The notes below the pieces were generated by a model that saw only the letters and a program-made list of their open reading frames with translations, made no database searches and was not told the DNA's origin. Shown in pieces: positions 1 through 8,821 of a DNA stretch of 64,000 nucleotides. Origin of the DNA: Streptomyces clavifer (lineage in GTDB: Bacteria; Actinomycetota; Actinomycetes; Streptomycetales; Streptomycetaceae); NCBI GenBank assembly GCA_014651175.1, contig BMWJ01000005.1:310001-374000 (forward strand), in the 5' to 3' direction. A program made the translations under genes and the position numbers. Each line of letters starts with the position of its first letter. Positions within the stretch are counted from its first letter, which is position 1.

Positions 1-744
1 TGGTACGGGGTGTGGGCGGTGGCCCTGGGCTCGGTCCTCCTCGGCCGCGTCGCCCTACCCCTGTGGCGCAACGGGCGCCACCGGTTCCGGGTCTCGGCGG
101 TCGTCCACGAGTCCGACGACGTCGTCTCGATCCACATCACCGGCCGCGACCTCGACAAGCTGCCCGCGCAGGCAGGCCAGTTCTTCCTGTGGCGGTTCCT
201 GACCAAGGACCGCTGGTGGCAGGCCAACCCCTTCTCGCTGTCCGCCGCCCCGGACGGCCACAGCCTGCGCCTGACCGCCAAGGCGGCCGGAGAGGGCAGC
301 GCGGCCCTGCGCCACATGCAGGTCGGCACGCGGGTGTTCGCCGAGGGGCCGTACGGCGCCTTCACCACCCTGCACCGCACGCGCACCGCGTCGCTGCTCA
401 TCGCGGGCGGTGTGGGCGTCACCCCGATCCGTGCGCTCCTCGAGGACCTCGACGGCCATGCGGTCGTCATCTACCGGGTCGCCTCCGAACGCGACGCCGT
501 CCTCCACGACGAGCTGCGCGACCTCGCGCTCGCCAAGGGCGCCGAGCTGCACCTGGTGACGGGCGGGCCCGTCCCCGACAAGCTGGCACCGCGCGAACTG
601 GGGCGGATGGTGCCGGACATCGCCGACCGTGACGTCTTCCTGTGCGGGCCTCCACCGATGATGAACGCCGTACTCGGCACGCTGGACGATCTCGGTGTGC
701 CCAAGCAGCAGATCCACTTCGAGCGCTTCAGCCTGGCCGGCTGA
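1..744 (+). CDS. Ferric-reductase-like membrane flavoprotein, C-terminal part (5' end outside window)
   Basis: Open from the first base of the window, so the N-terminus is missing; 247 residues remain. The first residues look like the end of a last membrane helix followed by a basic stretch. The rest is a ferredoxin-NADP reductase-type module: an FAD-binding barrel with NPFSLSAAP and GPYGAFT, then an NAD(P)-binding fold with IAGGVGVTPIRALLEDL and the terminal CGPPPMM motif. Proteins of this type carry electrons from cytosolic NAD(P)H through FAD and membrane hemes to an acceptor outside. The stop lies 19 bases before an FMN-binding protein gene, followed by apbE, so the three are probably one operon in which this protein feeds electrons to a covalently flavinylated partner. 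The exact acceptor is inferred only. Confidence 0.8.
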   Translation, partial: WYGVWAVALGSVLLGRVALPLWRNGRHRFRVSAVVHESDDVVSIHITGRDLDKLPAQAGQFFLWRFLTKDRWWQANPFSLSAAPDGHSLRLTAKAAGEGSAALRHMQVGTRVFAEGPYGAFTTLHRTRTASLLIAGGVGVTPIRALLEDLDGHAVVIYRVASERDAVLHDELRDLALAKGAELHLVTGGPVPDKLAPRELGRMVPDIADRDVFLCGPPPMMNAVLGTLDDLGVPKQQIHFERFSLAG

Positions 745-763
745 GGGAGACGAGGACGACATC

Positions 764-1168
764 GTGAAGCGAGCCATACCCGTCGTCGCCCTGAGCGTCC
801 TGGGCCTGATATCCGTCTGGCGCTACGAGCCGTCCCTCGGCCCCACGGAGACCACCGCCGCGCCGGACCCGGCGCCCTCCGCCTCCGCGGGTCCCCCGGG
901 CTCCTCCACCGTGATCGTTGAGGGGACGACCATCACGACGGAGAAGGGTCCGGTGCAGGTCCGGGCGACCTTCGAGGGCGACAGGATCACCGCGGTGCGG
1001 ATGCTCCAGCAGCCGAACCATCCCCAGACGAAGACGGCGGTGCCGAAGCTGGTCGCACAGACGTTGGAGGTGCAGAGCGCGGACGTCGACACGGTCACCG
1101 GCGCGACGATCACCAGCGACGCCTACAAGGAATCCCTGCAGGCCGCCCTCGACGCGAAGGGTGGCTGA
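764..1168 (+). CDS. Small membrane-anchored FMN-binding protein (covalent flavinylation substrate)
   Basis: 134 residues from a GTG start; GGGAGACGAGGAC just upstream supplies the ribosome site. Residues 4-20 form a hydrophobic N-terminal anchor or signal, followed by a Thr/Ala/Pro-rich linker. An FMN_bind domain covers about residues 49-130. Near its end is DTVTGATITS, which matches the site where ApbE attaches FMN through a phosphoester bond to the last Thr (residue 115 here). The gene sits between a ferric-reductase-like gene and apbE and overlaps neither. It is probably an extracytoplasmic flavin electron carrier. Function as a carrier is family knowledge; the partner is inferred from gene order. 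Confidence 0.82.
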   Translation: MKRAIPVVALSVLGLISVWRYEPSLGPTETTAAPDPAPSASAGPPGSSTVIVEGTTITTEKGPVQVRATFEGDRITAVRMLQQPNHPQTKTAVPKLVAQTLEVQSADVDTVTGATITSDAYKESLQAALDAKGG

Positions 1169-1169
1169 C

Positions 1170-1910
1170 ATGCGGCGCGTGGAGCATGTCATGGGGTTCC
1201 CCGTCTCGCTGCGGGTCGACGACGAGGACGTACCGGAGCGGGCCGCGGACGCGGTCTTCGCCTGGCTGCGCGAGGTGGACGAGCGGTTCAGCCCCTTCAA
1301 GCCCGGCAGCGAGGTGTCGCGTCACGGCCGCGGCGAGCTGGAGCCGCACGAGCTGAGCGAGGACCTCGTGGAGGTGCTCGGCCTGTGCGAGCGCTACCGC
1401 CTCGCCACGGGCGGCGCGTTCGACGTCCGGCTGCCGGGGCGCGGGTTCGACCCGTGCGCGGTGGTCAAGGGCTGGTCGGTGCAGCGGGGAGCACAGCTGC
1501 TGCGGGCGGCCGGTGCGCGGCGGTTCTGCCTCAACGCCGGCGGCGACGTCGTCGCCTCGGGCGGGCCCTGGCGGGTGGGGGTACGGCACCCCGAACACGC
1601 CGGCAGGCTGTGCACCGTCCTCGAGTTGACCGACGGAGCGGTCGCCACCTCCGCCCGCTACGAGCGCGGCGACCACATCATCGACGGCCGCACCGGGCAC
1701 CCGGCAACGGCACTGCTCAGCATGACAGTCGTGGCCGCCACCCTGACGGAGGCGGACTCGGTCGCCACGGCGGCCTTCGCGATGGGCGCCGAGGGCATCG
1801 AGTGGGCAGCGTCCCTGGCGGGCTGCGAGGTGTTCGCGGTGGTCGCCGGGGGCCAGGTGCTGAGGACGGCGGACTTCCCGGTGGCCGAGGAACCGTCGGC
1901 GGACGTGTGA
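1170..1910 (+). CDS. apbE: FAD:protein FMN transferase (ApbE family)
   Basis: 246 residues. The ATG begins one base after the TGA of the FMN-binding gene, so the two are probably translationally coupled. ApbE enzymes transfer FMN from FAD to a Thr or Ser of a target protein, using magnesium. Family motifs are visible in order: a central ATGGAFDVR, DPCAVVKGWSV (the usual KGWA-type motif), NAGGDVVASGG, and near the end TSARYERGDHIIDGRTGHP and ADSVATAAFAMG. No signal peptide or lipobox is apparent, which is common in short actinobacterial forms, although the family often acts outside the membrane. The obvious substrate is the protein encoded just upstream. Confidence 0.9.
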   Translation: MRRVEHVMGFPVSLRVDDEDVPERAADAVFAWLREVDERFSPFKPGSEVSRHGRGELEPHELSEDLVEVLGLCERYRLATGGAFDVRLPGRGFDPCAVVKGWSVQRGAQLLRAAGARRFCLNAGGDVVASGGPWRVGVRHPEHAGRLCTVLELTDGAVATSARYERGDHIIDGRTGHPATALLSMTVVAATLTEADSVATAAFAMGAEGIEWAASLAGCEVFAVVAGGQVLRTADFPVAEEPSADV

Positions 1911-2121
1911 CCGATGGCCTCCGCGGGCGGGCACCTGCGACCCACGCCCCTCCTTCACGGGCAGTCCCGGCACCGTGATGACCTCCGGCCCGCCCCGCCC
2001 CGGCCCGCCTCGCCCCGGCAGGCCGAGACCCCGGACGGGCTGCTGACAGCGACCTCGACCCGGTGCACGCCGGGCGGACGGCTGCCCGGCTCGGCCCGGG
2101 ACCTCTGTTCCGCCGACCTCA

Positions 2122-2715
2122 TCACTGCAAGGCGTCCAGCGCCACGGCCTGGGCGATGGCGAGGCGTCGGTCGAGACCTGAACCCGCGATGTCCACCAAG
2201 TAGCGGTCGCGCAGCCCGAACTTCCTCTCGACCGCCATCCAGTGCGTGTCACCTTCGGCGAAGTCGAAGTGACGCGGCCAGGCGAAGGGCACGAACTCGG
2301 TGGCCGGAAGGAAGTCCCAGACCCTGCGCAGCACAGCCAGCGCGGCGTTGCGCTCGCGCCCGGTGAGCTCCGCCAGACCCGGCTGTTCAAGGACCCAGGT
2401 CGAGCGCAGCAGAGAGGTCATGATCTTCTCACGGAAGGACCCGATGGGTTCACCGTCCTCGTCCCGCACCGCGTAGACGGCGCCCATGTCCATGGCCTGG
2501 TCGGCCTCGATGGTGCACAGGACGCGGTCCCGGGACTCGTTCGTGTAGATGATCACCTGCTCCTTGAGCGCCATCAGCTCCTGCTGGGCGAACGCGACGA
2601 CCTCACCGGCCGACCCGTCGGATCGAGCGGAACTCACCACGTACTGATTGGTCATCACGGTCGTCTTCTGGCTCACGACGAATCGATCGGCCGCCTGCAG
2701 GTGCGTGGTGTCCAC
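2122..2715 (-). CDS. LURP-one/Tubby-C-like fold protein of unknown role
   Basis: 197 residues from a GTG at 2713-2715 with GAGGGAGAC six bases upstream; longer upstream starts lack a ribosome site and have non-coding composition. Residues about 45-110 show the pattern of the LURP-one-related (DUF567/YxjI) family: a phrase of the type FAQQELMALKEQVIIY, then a predicted strand, then AVRDEDGEPIGSFREK. The rest follows the same alternating strand pattern and ends in a helix. Such proteins have a 12-stranded barrel related to phospholipid scramblases and Tubby; their bacterial function is not known. It lies alone, convergent with apbE and divergent from a kinase gene. Family assignment is by pattern only. 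Confidence 0.6.
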   Translation of the reverse strand: MDTTHLQAADRFVVSQKTTVMTNQYVVSSARSDGSAGEVVAFAQQELMALKEQVIIYTNESRDRVLCTIEADQAMDMGAVYAVRDEDGEPIGSFREKIMTSLLRSTWVLEQPGLAELTGRERNAALAVLRRVWDFLPATEFVPFAWPRHFDFAEGDTHWMAVERKFGLRDRYLVDIAGSGLDRRLAIAQAVALDALQ

Positions 2716-3064
2716 GGGGTGTCTCCCTCTGGTCGTGTCTCGTGCGCCGCCCGGCTGCCACCTGCTCGCGGCCGTCTCTCGCTTGTCGGACCATCGTCGC
2801 GACCACGCCTGCGCGAAACAGCTCCGGAAAGTCGCGCACCTCCGCGACCAAAGGCGAGGGTGTGCGACTCCCGACCAGCACGTACGCACCTGTGCTTGTT
2901 CACTTTCGTCGTTCGCCCCTGATGCGGGAGGATGACGCGGTGCTCGCGGGCGGTTGCCCCCGGCGGCAGACCCGGGCTCCCTGTGCGTCACCCGCTTCGC
3001 TGTGCCCTTCCGCCGTGCGGCTAGTTTGTGTGCAGGACAGGTACCCAGGCATGTGGTGGCAGAG
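2716..3064. other. Divergent intergenic region, no gene seen
   Basis: About 350 bases between the LURP-like gene and the kinase gene, which point away from each other. Open frames here have no credible product. It must hold both promoters, but I see no convincing consensus promoter or strong inverted repeat. Confidence 0.4.
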
Positions 3065-5335
3065 ATGTACGAGGGACGGGAGATCGGGAAGGTGTCGCTG
3101 CGCGGAGGCGATCCGGCCGAGATCGGCGGTTATCCACTGGAGGCGCGCCTGGGCGCGGGTGGCATGGGCACGGTCTTCCTGGCCCGTACGAGTTCGGGGC
3201 GGCCTGTCGCGATCAAGCTGATCCACCAGCACTTCGCGGGGGACGACGAGTTCCGCATCCGTTTCCGGCAGGAGGTGGCGGCGGCGAGGCGGGTGAGCGG
3301 CGCGTTCACCGCCGCCGTGGTCGACGCCGCCCCGGAGGCCGAGCAGCCGTGGATGGCGACGACCTACATCGAAGGACTCACACTCGCCCAGCGCATCGCC
3401 GCGAACGGCCCGCTGAACGGAGCGGAGCTGAGGCGGCTCGCCATCGGGCTGGCGGAGGCGTTGCGCGACATCCACCGGGCGGGTGTCGTCCACCGTGACC
3501 TGAAGCCCTCGAACGTCGTGCTCTCGGCCGAGGGTCCGCGCGTCATCGACTTCGGCATCTCCCGCGCCGTGGACCAGCAGACACTGACGATGACGGGGCG
3601 GGTCATCGGTACGCCGCCCTTCATGTCGCCGGAGCAGTTGCAGGCGCCGCGCGGTGTGGGACCGCGGTCCGATGTCTTCTCGCTGGGGACGCTTCTGGTC
3701 TACTCGGCGACCGGCCGGGGGCCCTTCGACGCGGACAGCCCGTACATGACGGCCTACCAGGTGGTGCACGAGGCACCGTCCCTGGGTGCCGTGCCGGCGG
3801 CCTTGCGCGCGGTCGTCGAGTCGTGCCTGGACAAGGAGCCCGAGGGGCGCCCCTCGGCGGACGAACTCCTCGTGCTGCTGCGGGACCTGCCGGCCGACCT
3901 CGGTGGCACCGACGCCGACGGGGCCGGCGCGGGTTCCACCCGCGAGACGAACACCCAGCATCACCTCGCGACGCGGGCCACCCCGGCGCCGGCTGACCCG
4001 GGCACCGCCCCGGCCGCGCCGGGTGCAGGGAGCACCGGCACCCCCATCGGGCGCCGTCTGCGTCGCCGGTGGCGTCCCGCGCTCGCTGCGGCGGTCGCGG
4101 TGGCGGCGATCGGCGGTGGAGTCGCCGTGCTGACGACGGGCGGCTCCGGGGGGAGCAGCGGCGGCGGCAAGGGCAACAGCGTCGCGGCGCCGGATGCCGC
4201 CCTTCCGGACGGCTTCGAGCCGTGGCGCAGGACCCTGCGGGGCGGTCGCGAGGACATCCCCGACGAGCTCCGTTGCGTCGCGCGCGGCGACGCGCTGTTC
4301 TGCGGGGGTGGCGGTGTCGTCGCCACCCGGATCAGGGCCCAGGACGGCTCACGGGTGTGGATGGCGAAGAGCCCGGGTGTCCCCGTCCAGGGCATGCACC
4401 TGGTGGGCGCCACCGACGACACGGTGCTCGGTTACCGCTTCGCCGCCGAGGACGCTCCGCAGGATCCTTCCAGCGAGGTGGTCGCCATGGACGCGGACAA
4501 CGGCCGGGAGCTGTGGTCCGTCCCGTCGGGCGCCCAGTCGATGGCCGTCACGGGCCGGTCCCTGGACGCCGTGGTGGTCGGCTCCGCCGTGGTGACGGTC
4601 GACGCCTCCAACTCCCGCTTCGAGGCCCGGGACGCACACAGCGGTGAGGTCGCCTGGACGACGTCGTTCCCCGCGGGCACGCGGTGCGCTCCCGTACCGG
4701 TGGGCCCCCGGCTCCTGGCGATGTGCGCGACGGATGCGGAGATGGATGGCTCAGAGGTGCGCAATCCCACCCTCCACACGGTCGACCGGGCCTCGGGGAC
4801 ACTCGGAGGGCCCATCGCCGTCGACGGCCCCGCGGTGCCCGCGGGTGTCGCCGACGGCAGGCTCGTACTCCTGCAGGAACACCTGGAGGGAACGGCGTCG
4901 GCAGGCTACGACGGGGTGGCGCGGGTCGACCCGGCCTCGCGGAAGGTCTCGTACTCCCGACTGGCCCAGACGTACGCGGGGACGCCCGGCATGGCGGGCG
5001 GAACCGTCTACGTGAGCGGGCAGACCGGTCTCATCACGGCGCTCGACCCCGCGACGGGCCGGAAGAAGTGGTCGCGGCAGACGGGCGTGGAGGGTGCGTC
5101 GGGTCCCGCCGCGGGAGCCGGCGCCCTGTACTTCAGCTCGGCCACCGGCCGGGTGGTCGCGCTGGCGCCGCGCGACGGCGAACCCCTGTGGACGACGGAT
5201 CCGCAGGCCGACGGTTTCACCGGCGAGCAGGGTGCGAGCCCGCGCGTGACCGTTGCGGGGCGTGCGGTGATCGTGGCCGCGGCCAGGAACACCGTCCTCG
5301 CCTTCGACGCGCAGAGGCCACCGAAGGCGGGCTGA
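3065..5335 (+). CDS. Transmembrane Ser/Thr protein kinase with extracellular PQQ-type beta-propeller
   Basis: 756 residues from the ATG at 3065. Kinase domain about residues 23-290: glycine loop GAGGMG (30-35), Lys51 in VAIK, catalytic HRDLKPSN with Asp145, DFG at 162-164, and GTPPFMSPEQL in the activation segment. A Pro/Ala-rich juxtamembrane stretch leads to a membrane helix near 338-360. The outer part (361-756) carries repeats of the type GxLYFSSATGRVVALAPRDGEPLW, which are PQQ/WD-like propeller blades. This is the PknD/AfsK-like architecture in which the propeller is presumed to sense an external ligand. The start is uncertain: GTG codons at 3053 and 3092 are possible and no strong ribosome site precedes any of them. 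Confidence 0.9.
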   Translation: MYEGREIGKVSLRGGDPAEIGGYPLEARLGAGGMGTVFLARTSSGRPVAIKLIHQHFAGDDEFRIRFRQEVAAARRVSGAFTAAVVDAAPEAEQPWMATTYIEGLTLAQRIAANGPLNGAELRRLAIGLAEALRDIHRAGVVHRDLKPSNVVLSAEGPRVIDFGISRAVDQQTLTMTGRVIGTPPFMSPEQLQAPRGVGPRSDVFSLGTLLVYSATGRGPFDADSPYMTAYQVVHEAPSLGAVPAALRAVVESCLDKEPEGRPSADELLVLLRDLPADLGGTDADGAGAGSTRETNTQHHLATRATPAPADPGTAPAAPGAGSTGTPIGRRLRRRWRPALAAAVAVAAIGGGVAVLTTGGSGGSSGGGKGNSVAAPDAALPDGFEPWRRTLRGGREDIPDELRCVARGDALFCGGGGVVATRIRAQDGSRVWMAKSPGVPVQGMHLVGATDDTVLGYRFAAEDAPQDPSSEVVAMDADNGRELWSVPSGAQSMAVTGRSLDAVVVGSAVVTVDASNSRFEARDAHSGEVAWTTSFPAGTRCAPVPVGPRLLAMCATDAEMDGSEVRNPTLHTVDRASGTLGGPIAVDGPAVPAGVADGRLVLLQEHLEGTASAGYDGVARVDPASRKVSYSRLAQTYAGTPGMAGGTVYVSGQTGLITALDPATGRKKWSRQTGVEGASGPAAGAGALYFSSATGRVVALAPRDGEPLWTTDPQADGFTGEQGASPRVTVAGRAVIVAAARNTVLAFDAQRPPKAG

Positions 5336-5472
5336 CACCGGTGGCACCGGACCCCGGGCCCACGGATGTACGGGGGGATCTGGGTGCTGCGCGGCCTTGT
5401 GGCGCTTCCCTCGTTCGGCCCCGAGAGCACGGTCGACTGCTTGATCGCCCCCGGGCGGGGTAGCGAAATGGC

Positions 5473-7461
5473 ATGGCCACCGACAACACATCCACTGCTG
5501 CGAGCGGTTACGTGCAGCCCGAGGTCGACGTCCGGGCACTGACCGAGGTGCTCGACGGCGAGTACGCCGAGATCCGCGACCTCGTCCGGACCAACCTGGT
5601 GACGTACGCCTCCGTCCTCGAGGAGGCCGATGAGCTGGGCATCGACGCGTTTCGCGAGCGGGTCCGTGAGCTCGTGGTCGAGATGGCCGCGACGGGCCAG
5701 ACCGGCATGGGTTTCCCGGGCAAGTACGGCGGGGGCGACGACATCGGAGCCTCGATCGCCGCGTTCGAGACGCTTGCCTTCGGCGACCTGTCGGTGCTGG
5801 TGAAGGTCGGTGTGCAGTTCGGTCTCTTCGGCGGCGCGATCCTGCATCTGGGTACCGAACGCCACCACGACGCCCATCTGCCCGACCTGATCACCGGGAA
5901 GCTCATGGGGTGCTTCGCGATGACCGAGGCCGGGCACGGCTCCAACGTCCAGGCGCTCGGCACCGTCGCGAGGTACGACGCCGCAGCCCAGGAGTTCGTC
6001 GTCACGACCCACGGTGACCAGGCGCGCAAGGACTACATCGGCAACGCGGCGCGTCACGCCGAACTGGCTGTCGTCTTCGCCCAGCTCGAGGTGGGCGGGA
6101 AGTCCGAGGGTGTCCACGCGTTCGTCGTGCCGATCCGCGTCGGCGGCGAGGCGGCGCCCGGCGTACGGATCGAGGACGACGGCCGCAAAATGGGCCTCAA
6201 CGGAGTGGACAACGGCCGCATCTGGTTCGACGGCGTGCGGGTGCCCCGCGAGGCGTTGCTCAACCGGTTCGCCGACGTCACCGCCGAAGGCGTCTACGAG
6301 AGTCCGATCGAGAACCCCGACCGGCGGTTCTTCACCATGCTGGGCACGCTGGTGCAGGGCCGGGTCAGCGTCGGCGGCGCCGGGGTCAACGCCGCGAAGG
6401 TCGCCCTGGCGATCGCCACGAAATACGCCCTGCGGCGCCGGCAGTTCGAAGCGGCGCCGGACACGGAGGAGCAACTGCTCCTCGACTACGGCCTGCATCA
6501 GCGCAGGCTGCTGCCGCTCATCGCGCGTACGTATGCGCTGCACTTCGCGCAGGACGTCGTGCGTACACAACTGCACGAGGTCTTCTCCGGCACCGAGGAC
6601 GACGCGCAGGCGCGACGACGGCTGGAGTCACGGGCCGCAGGCACCAAGGCGCTCGCCACCTGGCACGCCACCCGGGTCGTCCAGGAGTGCCGCGAGGCGT
6701 GCGGCGGGGCCGGCTACCTGAGCGTCAACCGGTTCGCCGCCCTGAAGAGCGACAGCGACATCTTCACCACCTTCGAGGGCGACAACCACGTCCTGATGCA
6801 GCTCGTGGCCAAGGGGCTGCTCACCCACTACGCAGGCGAATTCGAGGACTTGGACCAGCTCGGCATGGTCCGCTACGTCACCGGGCTCGCCGTCGAGACG
6901 GTCATAGAGCGGACATCGGCCCACAAGCTGCTCGAGCGGGTACGTGACCTGCGGCCCGGCGGCGGCGAGTGGGACCAGGAAGCCGGCCTGCTCGACTCGG
7001 AGTACCAGCTCACCATGCTCCGCTACCGCGAGGAGCACATGCTCGCCGGTGTCGCCCGTCGGCTCAAGCGCGGGATCGACCAGAAGCGCAACCCCGGCGT
7101 CGTCTTCTCGCAGGTGCAGGACCACGTCATCGCGGTCGCCCACGCACACGTCGAGCGGCTGGTGCTGGAGGCGTTCGTCGACAGGGTGCGTGCGCTGCCC
7201 GAGAGTGGCAACAAGGTCGCGCTCGGCCTGCTGTGCGACCTGTTCGCGCTGTCGACGATCGAGGCGGACCGGGCCTGGTTCATGGAGCACGGCCGGCTGA
7301 CCGTCCAGCGATCCAAAGCGATCAGCCGTGAGGTGAACGATCTCTGCCGCAAGGTCCGCCCCCTCGCCGCCGGTCTCGTGGATGCATGGGGCATTCCGCC
7401 CGAGATGCTGCGCGCACCCGATCTGGTGGGCCGACCGGAGGACGGGGCAGCGCGGCGCTGA
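5473..7461 (+). CDS. Acyl-CoA oxidase / acyl-CoA dehydrogenase family flavoprotein
   Basis: 662 residues, the usual length of peroxisome-type acyl-CoA oxidases rather than the roughly 390 of ordinary acyl-CoA dehydrogenases. Recognisable motifs are CFAMTEAGHGSNVQALGT (flavin and substrate contact), GVDNGRIWFDGVRVPRE, and ECREACGGAGYLSVNRF followed by DSDIFTTFEGDN, which are typical of the oxidase branch. It would oxidise an acyl-CoA to the trans-2-enoyl-CoA, passing electrons to oxygen or to an electron-transfer flavoprotein. The gene stands alone, starting 137 bases after the kinase gene and ending before a long hairpin shared with the convergent sigma factor gene. No other beta-oxidation gene lies nearby, so the substrate is unknown. 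Confidence 0.85.
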   Translation: MATDNTSTAASGYVQPEVDVRALTEVLDGEYAEIRDLVRTNLVTYASVLEEADELGIDAFRERVRELVVEMAATGQTGMGFPGKYGGGDDIGASIAAFETLAFGDLSVLVKVGVQFGLFGGAILHLGTERHHDAHLPDLITGKLMGCFAMTEAGHGSNVQALGTVARYDAAAQEFVVTTHGDQARKDYIGNAARHAELAVVFAQLEVGGKSEGVHAFVVPIRVGGEAAPGVRIEDDGRKMGLNGVDNGRIWFDGVRVPREALLNRFADVTAEGVYESPIENPDRRFFTMLGTLVQGRVSVGGAGVNAAKVALAIATKYALRRRQFEAAPDTEEQLLLDYGLHQRRLLPLIARTYALHFAQDVVRTQLHEVFSGTEDDAQARRRLESRAAGTKALATWHATRVVQECREACGGAGYLSVNRFAALKSDSDIFTTFEGDNHVLMQLVAKGLLTHYAGEFEDLDQLGMVRYVTGLAVETVIERTSAHKLLERVRDLRPGGGEWDQEAGLLDSEYQLTMLRYREEHMLAGVARRLKRGIDQKRNPGVVFSQVQDHVIAVAHAHVERLVLEAFVDRVRALPESGNKVALGLLCDLFALSTIEADRAWFMEHGRLTVQRSKAISREVNDLCRKVRPLAAGLVDAWGIPPEMLRAPDLVGRPEDGAARR

Positions 7462-7538
7462 TCTTCGTGGGCCGTGTTGTCGCGGTCGCTCCGCAGCAGT
7501 GCCCGGGCGCTGCTGCGGAGCCCCGCCGTGGTCCGGGC

Positions 7539-7593
7539 AGGACATGAGTGCGCCGGCCCTCCCCATCGGGGAGGGCCGGCGCACTCATGTCCT
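7539..7593. terminator. 26-bp perfect hairpin, bidirectional terminator between convergent genes
   Basis: Two 26-base arms (7539-7564 and 7568-7593) are exact reverse complements around a 3-base loop (ATC). It lies between the convergent acyl-CoA oxidase and sigma factor genes and would fold on either transcript. There is no clear U tract, as is common in Streptomyces. Confidence 0.85.
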
Positions 7594-7671
7594 CGGGCCG
7601 TATTCGTGCGGCGATGCGTCCTGCCGCATGCGCCGGATGTCTGCGGTCGTCGGGTCCCGGCGCGGGCGGGC

Positions 7672-8556
7672 TCAGGCCAGCATGCCGGCGCGGAGTTTGC
7701 CGAGGGTGCGGGTGAGGAGACGGGAGATGTGCATCTGCGAGACGTCGAGCTCGGCGCCTATCTGTGCCTGCGTCATCTCCTGGCCGAAGCGCATCTCGAT
7801 GATGCGGCGCTCACGGTCGTCCAGCTCCTCCAGGAGCGGGGCCAGGGCGTGCAGGTTCTCCACCGTCTCCATGGCGGAGTCCGGCTCGCCGAGGATGTCG
7901 GCGAAGGTACGGGAGGCCGCGCCCGGGGTGTCCCCGGCGTCCGTCGGCAGGTCCAGGGAGCCCGCCGTGTAGCCGTTCGAGGCGATGATGCCCTCGATGA
8001 CCTCGTCCTCGGTGAGGTCCAGGTGGTCGGCCAGTTCCTTCGCCGTGGGGTCGCGGTCCAGGTGGGTGGCGAGCTCGTCCCTCGCCTTGGCCAGATCCAC
8101 GCGGAGTTCCTGCAGCCGTCGGGGGACGTGGACGGCCCAGGTGGTGTCGCGGAAGAAGCGCTTGATCTCGCCGACGATGTAGGGGACGGCGAAGGTCGCG
8201 AACTCGACCTCGCGGGAGAGCTCGAACCGGTCGATGGCCTTGATGAGCCCGATGGTCCCGACCTGGGTGATGTCCTCCATCTCACCGCTGCCCCGGTTGC
8301 GGAAGCGGCGCGCGGCGAACCGGACCAGGGAGATGTTCATCTCGATGAGGGTGTTGCGCGCGTACTGGTACTCGTGCGTGCCCTCCTCCAGAACCTGCAA
8401 CTGCTCGAAGAACAGCGCCGACAGCGCGCGAGCGTCCTTCGGTGCGACCTTGCCCGCGTCCTCGATCCAGGGCAGCTCACCGATACGTTCCGGCGAAGCC
8501 CCCGGAGCCGACACCACGTCAGTCCGTACGATTTCGTCCGTCTGTTCAGCAGTCAC
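7672..8556 (-). CDS. SigB/SigF-type general stress RNA polymerase sigma factor
   Basis: 294 residues from a GTG at 8554-8556, preceded on its strand by GGGAGGGTGGAGAC. Region 2 shows ARNTLIEMNISLVRFAARR and the core-binding/-10 helix with DITQVGTIGLIKAIDRF and FATFAVPYIVGEIKRFFRD. Region 3 carries VPRRLQELR, and region 4 ends in RIIEMRFGQEMTQAQIGAELDVSQMHISRLL, the helix-turn-helix for the -35 element. This is the sigma-B/F/G stress and sporulation group, which in Streptomyces responds to osmotic and oxidative stress through anti-sigma and anti-anti-sigma partner switching. A SpoIIE-type phosphatase is encoded divergently next door and a STAS antagonist 2.3 kb away. No anti-sigma kinase lies in the window. 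Confidence 0.9.
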   Translation of the reverse strand: MTAEQTDEIVRTDVVSAPGASPERIGELPWIEDAGKVAPKDARALSALFFEQLQVLEEGTHEYQYARNTLIEMNISLVRFAARRFRNRGSGEMEDITQVGTIGLIKAIDRFELSREVEFATFAVPYIVGEIKRFFRDTTWAVHVPRRLQELRVDLAKARDELATHLDRDPTAKELADHLDLTEDEVIEGIIASNGYTAGSLDLPTDAGDTPGAASRTFADILGEPDSAMETVENLHALAPLLEELDDRERRIIEMRFGQEMTQAQIGAELDVSQMHISRLLTRTLGKLRAGMLA

Positions 8557-8821
8557 TTCTTGTCTCCACCCTCCCTGATACTGAGCCCCCCGTCCTGACG
8601 AGCCCCTGCCCCGCCCCGGGAGGCCCATGCGTGATGACCCGAGATTTCTTGCTGTGAGGAAACAGTTGTCTCTGGGCATCGTAAGATGAGCTTCGCCGAC
8701 CACCGGTGCGATCTCTTGGGCGCGCCGCACTGGATCGGGTACAGGCCCCGTACGCTGGACGCCGACGGCCGGTCCACGGACGGTCCGGGTTTCGGCGCAG
8801 CACGATGAGAAACAGGATCAC

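Noticed and set aside
8557-8821. A SigB-dependent promoter in the sigma/phosphatase spacer
   Set aside because: GGGTAC occurs at 8737-8742, but no GNNT-type -35 lies 14-16 bases upstream.
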